A stretch of 19,580 nt of DNA. Source: Neovahlkampfia damariscottae. Its lineage: Eukaryota; Heterolobosea; Selenaionea; Neovahlkampfiida; Neovahlkampfiidae. A program made the translations under genes and the position numbers. The notes below the pieces were generated by a model. It did not search any database. It saw only the letters and a list, made by a program, of their open reading frames with translations, and had not been told where the DNA came from. Shown here in pieces: positions 7,442 to 17,898 of the stretch (position 1 is the first letter of the stretch; each line of letters starts with the position of its first letter). Location of the stretch: the NCBI GenBank assembly GCA_016618085.1, contig JABLTG010000228.1, forward strand, positions 1 to 19,580. The letters run 5' to 3'.

Positions 7442-10400
7442 AAAGTGATTGATCTTTCAATTTTTTTCTATTTTCCAATTCATCTTTTGAAGCAGATTCA
7501 GTGGAAGCTCCTGTTTTCATAATTTTGTCAAGATCAGAATAAGGAAGTGAACTTGATAAAAATCTGGAAAGAATCAAATGAATAATCGATGAAGGTGTGT
7601 TTTCTGAAGACTTAATAATATTTGAAATTGTTTGTTTTCTTTTGACGTTGGAAAATGTTGTTTCAGCATTAAAAAGTTGGATGTTGGCAATAACATGTTC
7701 AGGAATTTGAACATTTCTTGCTCCAAGAGACATACCATTGTAAATACCATCTTTTATCATGAATAGATTTGTTAACAATACACTTGATGTCTGAGTTTCC
7801 CATAGCAATTCTCTGATTGAATTTGCTTCAAAATCCGAAATCAAAATGGCTCTTTTGAATGGAACAAAATACAAAATGAAATCACCATATCTCAAATATT
7901 GATCGATATCATTTTCATATTTAGTTGTTAACATAAAGTTCTTGGTGCAATATAAATGACTGAGATTCAAACTTTTCAATTGATCAGTAAACAGTTGAGA
8001 AACGTCAGACCATGTCAAAATTGTAGGGTCAATTTTGAATACACTGAAATGTTTTTTGAGTATTGATTGATAATCCCATGACTTTTCCATTCTTGGTTGA
8101 GCAATGAGAATCTCTTTTTCAGTTTCCTCTTGTGTTTCTTGAATAATTTGTACTTCTTTTTCACTCTCTTCAGTGCAAGAACTTTTTGTCATATAATTTT
8201 CTTTTCCATAAATTTCAATTTTTTTGACGATTGGTTCAAGTTCTTTTTCATCTTCAGAAACTCTTTCACAAATATAATCATGGTAAGTGACATTTTCTAT
8301 GTTTCCAGCATAAGCTGCTTCCAATTCCCAATTTTCATCAATTTCAGCCTTTGTTGGATCTTTTTTTGATCTTTCAAATTCTAGTCCATGTTTCATCCAC
8401 AAGTGGAGTCCTTTTATGGTGTTTAATTGAGTATTGGTAATAATCCAAGGAAGTAAACCTGGTAAATATTCATTTTCAACCTCAGATAAACTAAGAACCG
8501 AATCAGCAATATTGGGTAATGATATAATTCTCAACTTTTGTTCATATTGTAATTTTCTCATTCTTCCAGCTCCCTGCATGAATTTGTCTTTTGTGATACC
8601 TTCTCCAAGTGTAATCAAAGCAATTGCATTAAAATTCAATTTCATATCTGCTCCTCTTGTTCTGGCTTCATCAAAAATAACAAAAGTATCTTTTTCTGGG
8701 ATATGTGAAATGTTTCTTTCAGTGATTTTTCTTGTTTTTCCATCGATTATCACCCATCTCCCATCATTGGTATTAAAATAACAAACACCTCTGAATTGAG
8801 AATTGAAAGATGAATCTTGAATCATAAGTTGTGCAGCCACATCATTCGAAATTCCAGCCAATAAAGAACCTGTGTCAATTAAAGCATTGGCTTTTGATTT
8901 GATAGCAAAATCTAATAATAAATGACCTACTGTGTTTGTTGAAGACAATTTTGAATTATCCAGAATATTGAAATCAATTGTCTTTTTCAAAATCAAATCT
9001 AGCATCTTGCCATTAATTCCAATCAAAGCAGGAATATTTGGTTCTTTTTGTTTCACTTGAAGTGGGTACAAAATGTGATTGTCATTAGTTCCAGAGAATC
9101 CAATCGTCCATTTTCCATCAGCAAGATCCCAGGCAGAGGCTGAAATACGTTTTGGATATTGAGCTGTGTCAATATTGAAAATATGATTATTTGCATAAAA
9201 ATTAACCAATTCTGTTGATTTTTTTAATTTTGAGTACAAAAGCTCCATTTGTGATTGATTTGAAGGATCAACTTTGATAACTTTGTCAATTTTCAATTTC
9301 TCTTCCAGTGTGATTTCATTCAACACATGTTCAACCCAACTGTTGTAAAAATGATTTTGTGATTCTTTTCCGGTTCTCAATAGAGTTGAAATGGATTCTC
9401 TGAATTGTTTCATTGTTAGTCCGTCATTGTAATAAGAAAACAAAGTTAGAAAAATACCAACATCAGGATGACTAAACTCTGAACGACTAGTTGGAACATC
9501 AGCATGTTTAAATGGAACAGCAAGTTTTTTCTTTCTTTTTGGATCAATTCCATAATTCACTCTGAAAATTTGTTCAAGGCAATGCTCTAATAAACGATGT
9601 CCAATAAAACCCCTTAATGCCAAAAGTTGAGGATACCACTCATATTGTTCAAAGTTGGATGAAATAGGTTCATTTGTATTTAAAATATCATTCATCAATA
9701 ATTGAACATATTTTTCATCGTTTTTGAATTCTTCAATCCAGTATAGCTCTTTGGGTGCCATTTTGAATAATTCTTCAACCATAATTTTGTTAAATTGATT
9801 TCTTTGTTCTTGTTCATCTGATTTTAGTGGTACCAATTGAAATTTTTTGAAATGAGATTTGGAAGCGACAGTAGAAGTGGATCCGAATTTAGGATCTTTG
9901 AAAAGAGATCCAATAATATCACTTTGATTTAATACTCTCAATAGAGATTCAGCAACTTCATACCTTGCATCACAATGAACTAAAGGAGCTGGAGTTCCAA
10001 TGGAATAAGTCAATTGATATTTGAATTCCATTAAAGCATCACTTTCATCCATAATATCAATCCAATCCATTCCAAATAGTTTTTTCAATTCTTTTTCTAT
10101 ATTTGAGTTGTTTTGTTTAATTTCATGAGATTTCAATTTTAATGATAACCTATACTCTGGTGAAATGATTTGACAACAACCATTTTTCATTATGTTTTGT
10201 AAAATTCTCACTTGACTTTCTGTGATATTGATATCTCTGTGAAATGGTTGTTCCATTAAAAAAAGATTAAATGATGAAGCTGTCAAATTGTATTGAAAAA
10301 AATCAATTGTTTCTTGGAGCAATGGTTTCATAATATGTACTCTGACACATTTCTTCATTGATGAATAATAAAGAATCAACATTGGAAGAATGACACGAGT

Positions 10401-13400
10401 TTTTCCTTCTCCCATGTTTAATTGACATATTGCTTGAGGGTTTTCAATTAAATGTTGTGCGATTGAATATTGATCATTTCTTATTTGAATATTTCCTTCA
10501 ACTTCAAATGCTAACCATCTGGGATGTTCTTCAATGTTCCATTTTCTTTTTCCCATTAATTCTTTCAAAAACATATCTTTGTCTGATTTTAATGATAATA
10601 ATCTTTCAAATTTTTGTTCCAAAGAACAAAGTTCCAAATACTTCAAACAACCATTTTGAAAATTGATCAATGATTCTTTACTGAGAAAAGGATTCATTTT
10701 CATCGGATGTTCTGCGTCATATGATGATTTCAACAAATCAGTGAATGTTGGTGTTGCTATTAAGTTTGAATTCATCATTAAATTCTTGTTGATTGTCTCA
10801 CTTTCTGGCCAAATTAAAATTGAATTCATAAGATAATATTCCAAAACTATTCTGTGAAGTTCTACACGTTTGAATTCTTTCTCCAAGAATATGAGGCACA
10901 TCTTCTTTTTTTCCTCATTCAATATCATTTGAGGAGTACCAATATGTTTTTTCCAACTGTTTTTCAAATCATCCATCATCTTTGATTGAATTGTATTTTT
11001 TTCCGTCATCTTGAAAGGAAATTCTTTTTGTTCCTTTTTAATTAATGTAGGATATGAATTCAATTGATCTTCCAATTTTGACACAAAATCATCTTTAACA
11101 ATCCTTTGCTGTTTGATTTCAACAAATTTTTTGTTTTTTTCACTTTCTTTTTGATTTCTTCCTGCATTCAATCGATACTCTTTTTGATGTAACATTTTTC
11201 TAAAATTTTCTTGTGTCAAAGACTCCTTTTCATAGAAAATAGAAGCCTCTTTGATGAAATTTGAATCAAGTTCTGGTACAACTGATTCTGAATGAAGAAA
11301 TTGAAGTCTTTGTGAATTAGTTTTCAAAAATGAGCACATGATAGCCAAACAAGGTTCTTCAAAAGAAAAATGAAAGATACTTTCTAATTTGGAATGTTCT
11401 TCCTTTTTCAAAGGTCTATTGATCATACATTGTCTTATCAATTCAATAGCAGCTTCAGCTCCTGTCATTTTATAACGATCATCCGGAAGAATAACAGAAG
11501 CAGTTAAAATAGCAGCCCATTGAAGTCTTGATGAGATATCTAAAGATTTGAAAGTATTAGAAAAATTCATTTGATTGAGAACGTGATGTTCAATATGTGC
11601 ATCTAATTTTTCACTGAACTCAATTTTAATTCGATTTTTCTTTGAAATAACATTTCCATTTGGAACTAACAACTTTGTTTCATTCATTTTTTCATTTTTC
11701 AATACCAAATATTGATCAAAGAACATTAATGAATCTGAAAGGTTTTGTGCATGATGAAGATGAAACCCACGATGTTCTTCACTTATTAGTTTATTTTCTT
11801 CTAAAGTAAATGTAAGATGGAACCTTGTGAAATGAATTTGAATTTTTGATTTATGATTTAAAATCAAATGGATGTATGATGGATCTTCAAATTTTTCAAG
11901 TACTTTCAAAACGTTTGTGTTTTTGAGTTTGATTATTTGATTCATTTCTTTCCTTTTTTTATGGATTTCAGTGAAATGTAGTTGTGAAATGATTGAATTT
12001 TGTTTAACAATAAAACATTTCGATTCATTGAAATCAATAATGAATTGAGGAACTCTTTGATTGAATTCAATATTTCTAAGCACTAAAATATTCATTTTTG
12101 GATTATACCAATGGCTGTGCATCTCTAACAAACGAACTGGCAATTGTTTATCCCATTCCAATCTTTGAAAATAATCAACCAAAATTAATGAGTTCTCTTC
12201 AGATTCAGTATCAATTTCTTTGATAAAAAGTTGATTTTGATGTAAAATGAATTCATACAAATATTTATCATCACAAATCCAACGAGTTGTTGAACTTCCT
12301 CCAATGTTTCTTACAACTTCAAAGTCTCTATTTCCGAAGCATCTGATATAAAGAGGATGATCAAGTATTTGATTTGGCAATCTTCCTGGTGGATTTCCAT
12401 TGATCAAAACAGTGCCCAATAACAAATTCACTGAATAGGCATTCTTATCTTCAGCAGAAAATAATCCAAATGATTTTGAGTTTGAACTCCATTGTAATTT
12501 TTGAGGTGCTGAGTTGTCAATCTGACGGATACAGTTGGTAAGAATAGATTCATTAACTCCATTGACCAAAATTCCAATCCTCATTGTGATAATTTTATCA
12601 ACAGATGTTCTGATTTTTTCCAACAACGGTATTAAATCTTCATTCAAATGATCTTTGTAAACTAATCCATCTCTGAATTTCAAGTGAAGCATTATAACGG
12701 ATTGAATATCTTTTTTACTCAAATTACCATATTTGAAGTTTAGAATTCCATATCCAAACATTAAACATTGTTTTGCACGAAGTGATAATCTAATTGCAAC
12801 TTCTGTTTCTTTCTCCATTTGATCAAAAAGTAAATTAGCCCAGTCTAAACAGATATCAGCAAGTTTCCTTGAAATATCACTTGCATCTGAATTATACTGT
12901 GACACATAATTTGTCAACTCACAAAGCAAAGGCATTTCCTGATGATCTCTGTTTCTTGATGCAATATTTTCCGCCCATTTTGAAAGCAATTCTGAAAGAT
13001 ATTCAAATCCTCCGTTTCTGTTTCTATCAACATGCCATTTTTGAAGAATTGTACCATTGATAAAATCAAGCTTTCCAATTTGGTACAAACTTTGAAGAAT
13101 TAGTGTTCTGACCGATTCATTTCCAAATGGCAATAACTGTTCATGAATGATTTGTAATAACTTTGTAAATTGATTATTTGGGAATGCACGCAACTCAGAA
13201 AAATGATTGAGTGCTTTTGGAGAAAATTCTGGAAAATTGATTCTTTTTCCAAAAATATCATTTCCACGAGTTGATTTTTCCTTGTTTTCTTCTGGGTGAT
13301 CAACTGCCCATTGAATTTCTTTCAATCCTATTTTTTCTGAAAAATAGATTTTCATTTCATCCTTTTGAACTTTAAATGGGTTTATTGAAGGTTCTGCTTG

Positions 13401-15743
13401 AAAATACATTGTTGCATCTGGATAAAATGACTTTTCTGAAGCATCATAAATACTTTCAACGCTATTTTTGCCAAAATTATATGGAATTTGAAATTCATTG
13501 AAAAGATTGAAAAATGTGCTATTGAATGTTAATTGAGTGTCAGAATGATTTGAATGATGTGTTTTCCAAAGTTTACCAGAAGTTTGAACTGAATAAGAAG
13601 TGGTACATTCTTTGATTCTGTTACAAGGATGTTTAGGAATCAAACAATTTTGAGATTCAAAACAAAACCATGAATAGATATCTAATTCTTTTGGCATCAT
13701 GTAGAAAAATAACACTCTTCTTGCATACAATTCTTGTCGAGGTAATGGATGTACCATGAATGGCGGTGGTATTCTTGTTTGATTAATTTGATTTTGGTAT
13801 GAATCTATTAAAGAATTAGCCTTATTTCTTTGATTTAGATATCTTTGTTGATCATAGTAGTTGTTGGAATTACAGTAAAGTGAATGATTCAGATTATATT
13901 TCTCTATTTGAATATTTAGTTTTTCTTTTAAATCTTTCAAATCTGCTTTCTTTGCAGCAATTTCATAGTTATATTTTCTTTCTCTAATAGTTATGTTTTC
14001 TTTTTCAATTTTATATGCCAAATTCATGTCAAAATCATTTTTGGAGAATAAATAAGCAAAATCAAAGGTTCCTGACTGATCAGTTGGATGAAATAATTTT
14101 TTTTTTATGATTGAATTATGATAGACATATTGTGCAATTTCCAAAACCATTTTCTCTGTTTCTTTTGAGTCTGTTATAACAACTGATAGAACTTCCCATG
14201 AAATAGGCATTGAATAATTATTCACCAATTGATGATATAACTTTAGATTTTGATGAATAAAGCATGTAATAATCCAATATAATAGTAATTCATTACTTCT
14301 GATAATATTGTTCATGGAACTGGATCCTTCTTCAATTTTCAACCAATCAATGGAACATTTTGAATAAAGTTCACAAATTTGTTTTAAAATTGAAAAATCT
14401 GATATTTTTAAAAAATTTGATGTGTTGGTTAATAAATGTGTTTGTTTCTGAAATATCGAAAAAACAGTATTTAAAATAAGAAGTAGTTGTGATGATTTCT
14501 TGATGCTTTTGATTGACCTCACTTCTTTCATCCATTCATAAATCTCCTTGTAAGTTGATGAATCAGTAGGTAATTTTGGAGCACCGATAATTTTACTCCT
14601 GTACAAAGGTAGAGTTGATGACTCACTTCCATGATCATTTGAATAAAAAAAATTCCCTTTTAACAAATCAATATCCGTATTTAAATTCAACATTTCAATA
14701 TTTTCATCTTTCAATGTCTCTAATTCTCCTCTCTTAACATTATTTTCAAAAATAAAATTTTCAATTCGTTGAATTTTCTTGTGACACTCTTCAATTCTTT
14801 CTTGAATTTTTTGAAATGTAAAATTCTTTTTGTTCAAATCAGTAAAGCATTTGACAACCTCTTTGTGCATTGTAACAATTTCCTTGATTTCAATTGGTTT
14901 GACCAATTCAGATTTCAACAAAAGCATATTCTCTAATGTTTCTTCAAAGATATCCAAAATGAAATGTAAATAAAACTTTGAAAACAAAAACTCACCTACA
15001 AGTTCTGTCAATAACCATTTCATCAAAGGCCAATTTGTTCCTCTTGCTCTTCCTCCAGTATGTAAACCAACATCTGTTGTTCCTCCTTGTGGTAAGTTTA
15101 CACCTTCAGGGAATGTTTCTTGTTCTTCTTCTGTCATTTTCAAATAATCAATAGCATTTTTAAACATCGAGAACAAAAAAGCTGGTGTTTTTTGTTGTCC
15201 TTTTTTGCTTCCTGCTGCAGTTCTGTTGTTGCCAGTTTTCTTTTTTGAATTTTGTAAAGAAATGTTGAATCCTTCCATGAATTTATCAATTTGTTCTTTG
15301 TGAACACTTTCAATGACGTAAATTGAGTAATCTGTTGATATACTATCATGAAATACATCTTTGGTGCTTGAAATTCTATTGTTCAATATCCACTTGTCCA
15401 AAGCAACCATTTTGAATTGGTACACATCATCATCCAAATATTCTAAAAATAAAACACCTCCATACTCCGGATAAACTTCAAAACTCCAAAAATTTTCTTC
15501 CACTTCCTTGATGGATAGTTGAAGACTCTTTTGGAATTTTTGTAATACATGGATCTCTTCTGTATTGAATTCATCAAGTTCATTTACTTGTTTTCTTTGA
15601 TTTTGAGTTAGCTTTGTGATAAATGTTGAGATAAAACCTGCTGTTTCTTTGAATCCATCTGTAGATTGATCGTCATCAGGTGGTGCATGTGGAAAGTGAA
15701 ACAAAGCATTTTTTAACCTTGAGTTGCTTCTTTCTTCTTCCAT
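7440..15743 (-). CDS. Giant DUF6606-DUF3638-DUF3645 family NTPase-like protein (2767 aa)
   Basis: One uninterrupted 8.3-kb frame. The N-terminus (FPHAPPDDD at residues 14-22) matches the opening of the DUF6606 region. The centre has the DUF3638 hallmarks: a Walker A-like GEGKT at 1778-1782, SPEYRLSLKLK, and an acidic DESD at 1899-1902 (Walker B/DExD position). DUF3645 follows, with VNYGIDP and SRSEFSHPDV (HPDV at 2092), then GFSGT at 2215, DEARTRGAD at 2358-2366 and QGAGRMRKL at 2390-2398, placed like motifs V and VI of superfamily-2 helicases. A possible coiled coil lies near 580-620 and an acidic linker near 2515-2545. The C-terminus has the family's ISDFEANSIRELL segment. Full length fits the ~3000-aa family. 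Biochemical function is unknown; an NTP-driven remodelling or SecA/helicase-like role is inference. No membrane helix is evident. A 54-nt GTGAGT...AG stretch at 14942-14995 could be an in-frame intron. Confidence 0.92.
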   Translation of the reverse strand: MEEERSNSRLKNALFHFPHAPPDDDQSTDGFKETAGFISTFITKLTQNQRKQVNELDEFNTEEIHVLQKFQKSLQLSIKEVEENFWSFEVYPEYGGVLFLEYLDDDVYQFKMVALDKWILNNRISSTKDVFHDSISTDYSIYVIESVHKEQIDKFMEGFNISLQNSKKKTGNNRTAAGSKKGQQKTPAFLFSMFKNAIDYLKMTEEEQETFPEGVNLPQGGTTDVGLHTGGRARGTNWPLMKWLLTELVGEFLFSKFYLHFILDIFEETLENMLLLKSELVKPIEIKEIVTMHKEVVKCFTDLNKKNFTFQKIQERIEECHKKIQRIENFIFENNVKRGELETLKDENIEMLNLNTDIDLLKGNFFYSNDHGSESSTLPLYRSKIIGAPKLPTDSSTYKEIYEWMKEVRSIKSIKKSSQLLLILNTVFSIFQKQTHLLTNTSNFLKISDFSILKQICELYSKCSIDWLKIEEGSSSMNNIIRSNELLLYWIITCFIHQNLKLYHQLVNNYSMPISWEVLSVVITDSKETEKMVLEIAQYVYHNSIIKKKLFHPTDQSGTFDFAYLFSKNDFDMNLAYKIEKENITIRERKYNYEIAAKKADLKDLKEKLNIQIEKYNLNHSLYCNSNNYYDQQRYLNQRNKANSLIDSYQNQINQTRIPPPFMVHPLPRQELYARRVLFFYMMPKELDIYSWFCFESQNCLIPKHPCNRIKECTTSYSVQTSGKLWKTHHSNHSDTQLTFNSTFFNLFNEFQIPYNFGKNSVESIYDASEKSFYPDATMYFQAEPSINPFKVQKDEMKIYFSEKIGLKEIQWAVDHPEENKEKSTRGNDIFGKRINFPEFSPKALNHFSELRAFPNNQFTKLLQIIHEQLLPFGNESVRTLILQSLYQIGKLDFINGTILQKWHVDRNRNGGFEYLSELLSKWAENIASRNRDHQEMPLLCELTNYVSQYNSDASDISRKLADICLDWANLLFDQMEKETEVAIRLSLRAKQCLMFGYGILNFKYGNLSKKDIQSVIMLHLKFRDGLVYKDHLNEDLIPLLEKIRTSVDKIITMRIGILVNGVNESILTNCIRQIDNSAPQKLQWSSNSKSFGLFSAEDKNAYSVNLLLGTVLINGNPPGRLPNQILDHPLYIRCFGNRDFEVVRNIGGSSTTRWICDDKYLYEFILHQNQLFIKEIDTESEENSLILVDYFQRLEWDKQLPVRLLEMHSHWYNPKMNILVLRNIEFNQRVPQFIIDFNESKCFIVKQNSIISQLHFTEIHKKRKEMNQIIKLKNTNVLKVLEKFEDPSYIHLILNHKSKIQIHFTRFHLTFTLEENKLISEEHRGFHLHHAQNLSDSLMFFDQYLVLKNEKMNETKLLVPNGNVISKKNRIKIEFSEKLDAHIEHHVLNQMNFSNTFKSLDISSRLQWAAILTASVILPDDRYKMTGAEAAIELIRQCMINRPLKKEEHSKLESIFHFSFEEPCLAIMCSFLKTNSQRLQFLHSESVVPELDSNFIKEASIFYEKESLTQENFRKMLHQKEYRLNAGRNQKESEKNKKFVEIKQQRIVKDDFVSKLEDQLNSYPTLIKKEQKEFPFKMTEKNTIQSKMMDDLKNSWKKHIGTPQMILNEEKKKMCLIFLEKEFKRVELHRIVLEYYLMNSILIWPESETINKNLMMNSNLIATPTFTDLLKSSYDAEHPMKMNPFLSKESLINFQNGCLKYLELCSLEQKFERLLSLKSDKDMFLKELMGKRKWNIEEHPRWLAFEVEGNIQIRNDQYSIAQHLIENPQAICQLNMGEGKTRVILPMLILYYSSMKKCVRVHIMKPLLQETIDFFQYNLTASSFNLFLMEQPFHRDINITESQVRILQNIMKNGCCQIISPEYRLSLKLKSHEIKQNNSNIEKELKKLFGMDWIDIMDESDALMEFKYQLTYSIGTPAPLVHCDARYEVAESLLRVLNQSDIIGSLFKDPKFGSTSTVASKSHFKKFQLVPLKSDEQEQRNQFNKIMVEELFKMAPKELYWIEEFKNDEKYVQLLMNDILNTNEPISSNFEQYEWYPQLLALRGFIGHRLLEHCLEQIFRVNYGIDPKRKKKLAVPFKHADVPTSRSEFSHPDVGIFLTLFSYYNDGLTMKQFRESISTLLRTGKESQNHFYNSWVEHVLNEITLEEKLKIDKVIKVDPSNQSQMELLYSKLKKSTELVNFYANNHIFNIDTAQYPKRISASAWDLADGKWTIGFSGTNDNHILYPLQVKQKEPNIPALIGINGKMLDLILKKTIDFNILDNSKLSSTNTVGHLLLDFAIKSKANALIDTGSLLAGISNDVAAQLMIQDSSFNSQFRGVCYFNTNDGRWVIIDGKTRKITERNISHIPEKDTFVIFDEARTRGADMKLNFNAIALITLGEGITKDKFMQGAGRMRKLQYEQKLRIISLPNIADSVLSLSEVENEYLPGLLPWIITNTQLNTIKGLHLWMKHGLEFERSKKDPTKAEIDENWELEAAYAGNIENVTYHDYICERVSEDEKELEPIVKKIEIYGKENYMTKSSCTEESEKEVQIIQETQEETEKEILIAQPRMEKSWDYQSILKKHFSVFKIDPTILTWSDVSQLFTDQLKSLNLSHLYCTKNFMLTTKYENDIDQYLRYGDFILYFVPFKRAILISDFEANSIRELLWETQTSSVLLTNLFMIKDGIYNGMSLGARNVQIPEHVIANIQLFNAETTFSNVKRKQTISNIIKSSENTPSSIIHLILSRFLSSSLPYSDLDKIMKTGASTESASKDELENRKKLKDQSL

Positions 15744-15771
15744 TTGGGTTTCAAAGTGTTTTGGGTTTCTA

Positions 15772-15793
15772 ATTGGCCAGTATTTAATCCAAT
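15772..15793 (-). promoter_or_regulatory. CCAAT box of the giant NTPase gene
   Basis: CCAAT on the minus strand at 15776-15772 ends 28 nt before the ATG at 15743. An inverted copy lies at 15789-15793. Confidence 0.45.
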
Positions 15794-16063
15794 AAAATTT
15801 CGTTCTCTATGGAAAAATCCACAACATCTTGATTGGTCAAATAATCCCACATTTGATTGATTCCAGTTTTCTTCATCTTTAGTTGAAAAAAAATTCTTCG
15901 TTTTTCTTTTGATTATTGAGATTAATTCAGGGTTGATATGAAGATTTACATTTAGAATTTAAATTGTCCTTTGTTTTATCTCTTTTGAAGAAAATTGTTG
16001 AAGAAAAAAATTGCTTTGGATTGTAAATAAACTTTGAATACAATTGTTGTTTTTCTAGTTCTT

Positions 16064-16219
16064 TTATTTTTGAAACTCAATATCAACGTGCAATGAAAAC
16101 ATCAAAATTTTTGGAGGTGAACAAACTACATGTTTTCTTCTGAAGATTTTCTGTTGATTGGTTGAAAAAAAGAATACACAGATTCATACAAATCCAATTT
16201 TGGCTTTTTGTTCTTCCAT
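16064..16219 (-). CDS. Possible tiny two-exon gene (38 aa), weakly supported
   Basis: Candidate only. Exon 1, 16219-16190, encodes MEEQKAKIGF. A 39-nt GTATGA...AACAG intron (16189-16151) follows, then exon 2 (16150-16064) encodes KIFRRKHVVCSPPKILMF and ten more residues to TAA 16066-16064. Three independent points match the other genes: ATTGG ends 30 nt before the ATG (16254-16250), the intron gives a TGA as its second codon if retained, and the stop sits inside AATAAA. Against it: the protein is very short, basic and unrecognised, and all three signals are easy to find by chance in A+T-rich DNA. It would be divergent from the P450 gene. Confidence 0.25.
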
Positions 16220-16275
16220 TTTGAAAAGTTATTCGTTCAGCTTCTACTTCCAATAAATTCGGAAGAACAATTCGG

Positions 16276-16280
16276 CCAAT
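16276..16280 (+). promoter_or_regulatory. CCAAT box of P450 gene 1
   Basis: CCAAT within CGGCCAATCAC, ending 28 nt before the ATG at 16309, the same spacing as in the divergent giant gene. Confidence 0.45.
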
Positions 16281-16308
16281 CACATTTTTTTTTCACTTAG
16301 AAGCTACG

Positions 16309-17898
16309 ATGAGTCTGTGGACTTTATTTTTGTCAATCCTATCTTTTGGATTACTGTATGCTTGTTGGAAGTTAGTCGAATCACTTTTATATCGCAGAAA
16401 ATTCTTCAAAATTTTACAAGAAAAGTCAAAGAGCAAAAACCTCACAATTTTACCAACAAACTTTGGAATTGGACAGTTCATGGATATTCTTTCTTTATCA
16501 GAAAAAGGCTACAAATACTGGTCCGAAGAATCTTACAAAGGTGATGATGATACTGCTGTTTTAAATTTTTTGATGGTTCCATACTTGCTCACTTCTTCAC
16601 CAGAGATGGTGAAACAAGTCACAATTACAAATCGTTTACCAAAATCAACAGTTATTTATGATACTTTAAAACCAATCTTTGGAAATGGAATTTTATTGTC
16701 AAGTGGAGAATTGTGGAAGAATGAAAGAACTCTCATCAATCCAATTTTTACTCCACAAAATGTAAGTAATTTTGAATTTAAATTTTTTGTTTCTAGGTGA
16801 AAAGTTTCATTAAAACAATGGAATTTCATACCAACAAAGCTTTAAAAAATTGGAAAAAACAAGGAAAGTTTGAATTTTGTGCAGAAATGTCAACTCTTAC
16901 TTTGGAGATTATTTCTGAATCGTAATATCAGTTTGTTGGGATTAAAATTTTAAGTGCATTTGGAGATACATCAGAACAAAGAGAAACTGCAAGGTTTTGG
17001 CATGATTTGACAAAGAATTTCTTCTCAGTGATGACAATTGGAGCTTTAATACCAATGTCAATTGTTCCTTATTTACCTTTACCATCTGTCAAAAAAACAT
17101 TCAATTCACAAAGCAAAATGAAAGAAATTATCAAAAAATTGATGAAAGAAAGAAGAGTTAAAATAGAAAATGGCACAGATGATGCAGGAGATTTATTATC
17201 TTTGTTAATGACTGCAGAACATGATGGAAATAAAATTCCAGATGAATTGGTTATTGATGAATCATTTACTTTCTTATTCGCAGGACATGATGTAAGTTTT
17301 AATTTTTGTTAATGAAATTACTCAGACAACATCATCTTTGGTTTCAAATACTATCTTCATGCTTTGTGCTCATCAAGACATTCAAGAGAAATTAAGAACT
17401 GAAATTTTATCTGCTGTAGGAGATAAAGAACACATTTCTTATGAAGACATTGAAAATTTGACATACCTCCAACAAGTAGTGAACGAATCCTTCAGAATGA
17501 TTCCACCAGTTCCAGAAATTGACAGAGAAACTGAAAAAGATATGTTTGTTGGTGATATGTTCGTACCAAAAGGAACCATAATTGGAATCAATATTTATGG
17601 ATTACATCATAATCCAAAAATTTGGAAAGATCCATATTCATTCAATCCTGATCGTTGGAATGAAGATAATTTGAAAGATATTCCAAATTTAAGATATTCA
17701 TTCATTCCATTTTCAGTTGGTCCAAGAGATTGTGTTGGAAAAATATTTGCTAAAGCTGAAGGACCTTTAATTCTTTCATTAATTTTAAGAAATTTCAAAG
17801 TTGAATTTGATGATGGATTTTCAAAAGATGATGTTATTTTAGATTTTGAATCCATTGTTAGACCAAAAGAATTAAAAGTTAAATTGACAACTTTATAA
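16309..17898 (+). CDS. Cytochrome P450, tandem copy 1 (495 aa, four exons)
   Basis: Exons 16309-16761, 16797-16921, 16955-17291 and 17326-17898; introns of 35, 33 and 34 nt. The protein opens with an N-terminal membrane anchor (about residues 3-25), typical of ER P450s with the catalytic domain in the cytosol. Motifs in order: I-helix AGHDTT at 302-307 (oxygen activation, split by intron 3), ExxR as ESFR at 359-362, a PERF-like FNPDRW, and the heme loop FSVGPRDCVGKIFA with Cys441 as the axial thiolate. Length is normal and all key residues are present, so it is probably a functional monooxygenase that needs an NADPH-P450 reductase partner. Overall it resembles the microsomal CYP3/CYP4-type clans, but substrate and subfamily cannot be read. 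The last exon is nearly identical to that of copy 2. Confidence 0.93.

Larger units (their letters stand above)
15744..16308. other. Intergenic region between divergent NTPase and P450 genes
   Basis: 565 bp, T-rich on the + strand. It holds CCAAT/ATTGG motifs at 15772, 15789, 15832, 16157, 16250 and 16276 and the possible tiny minus-strand gene described separately. A 30-codon minus-strand ORF (15876-15784, start MKKTGINQMWDYL) has a plausible composition but no promoter motif or polyadenylation signal in the pattern seen for other genes. No RNA gene is visible. Confidence 0.5.

Noticed and set aside
15784-15876. 30-codon minus-strand ORF (MKKTGINQMWDYL...)
   Set aside because: Plausible composition, but too short, with no upstream CCAAT at the usual distance and no AATAAA at the stop; kept only as a note.
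16083-16283. 66-aa minus-strand ORF starting at 16283
   Set aside because: No recognisable feature; it overlaps the CCAAT box of P450-1 and the better-supported spliced candidate in another frame.
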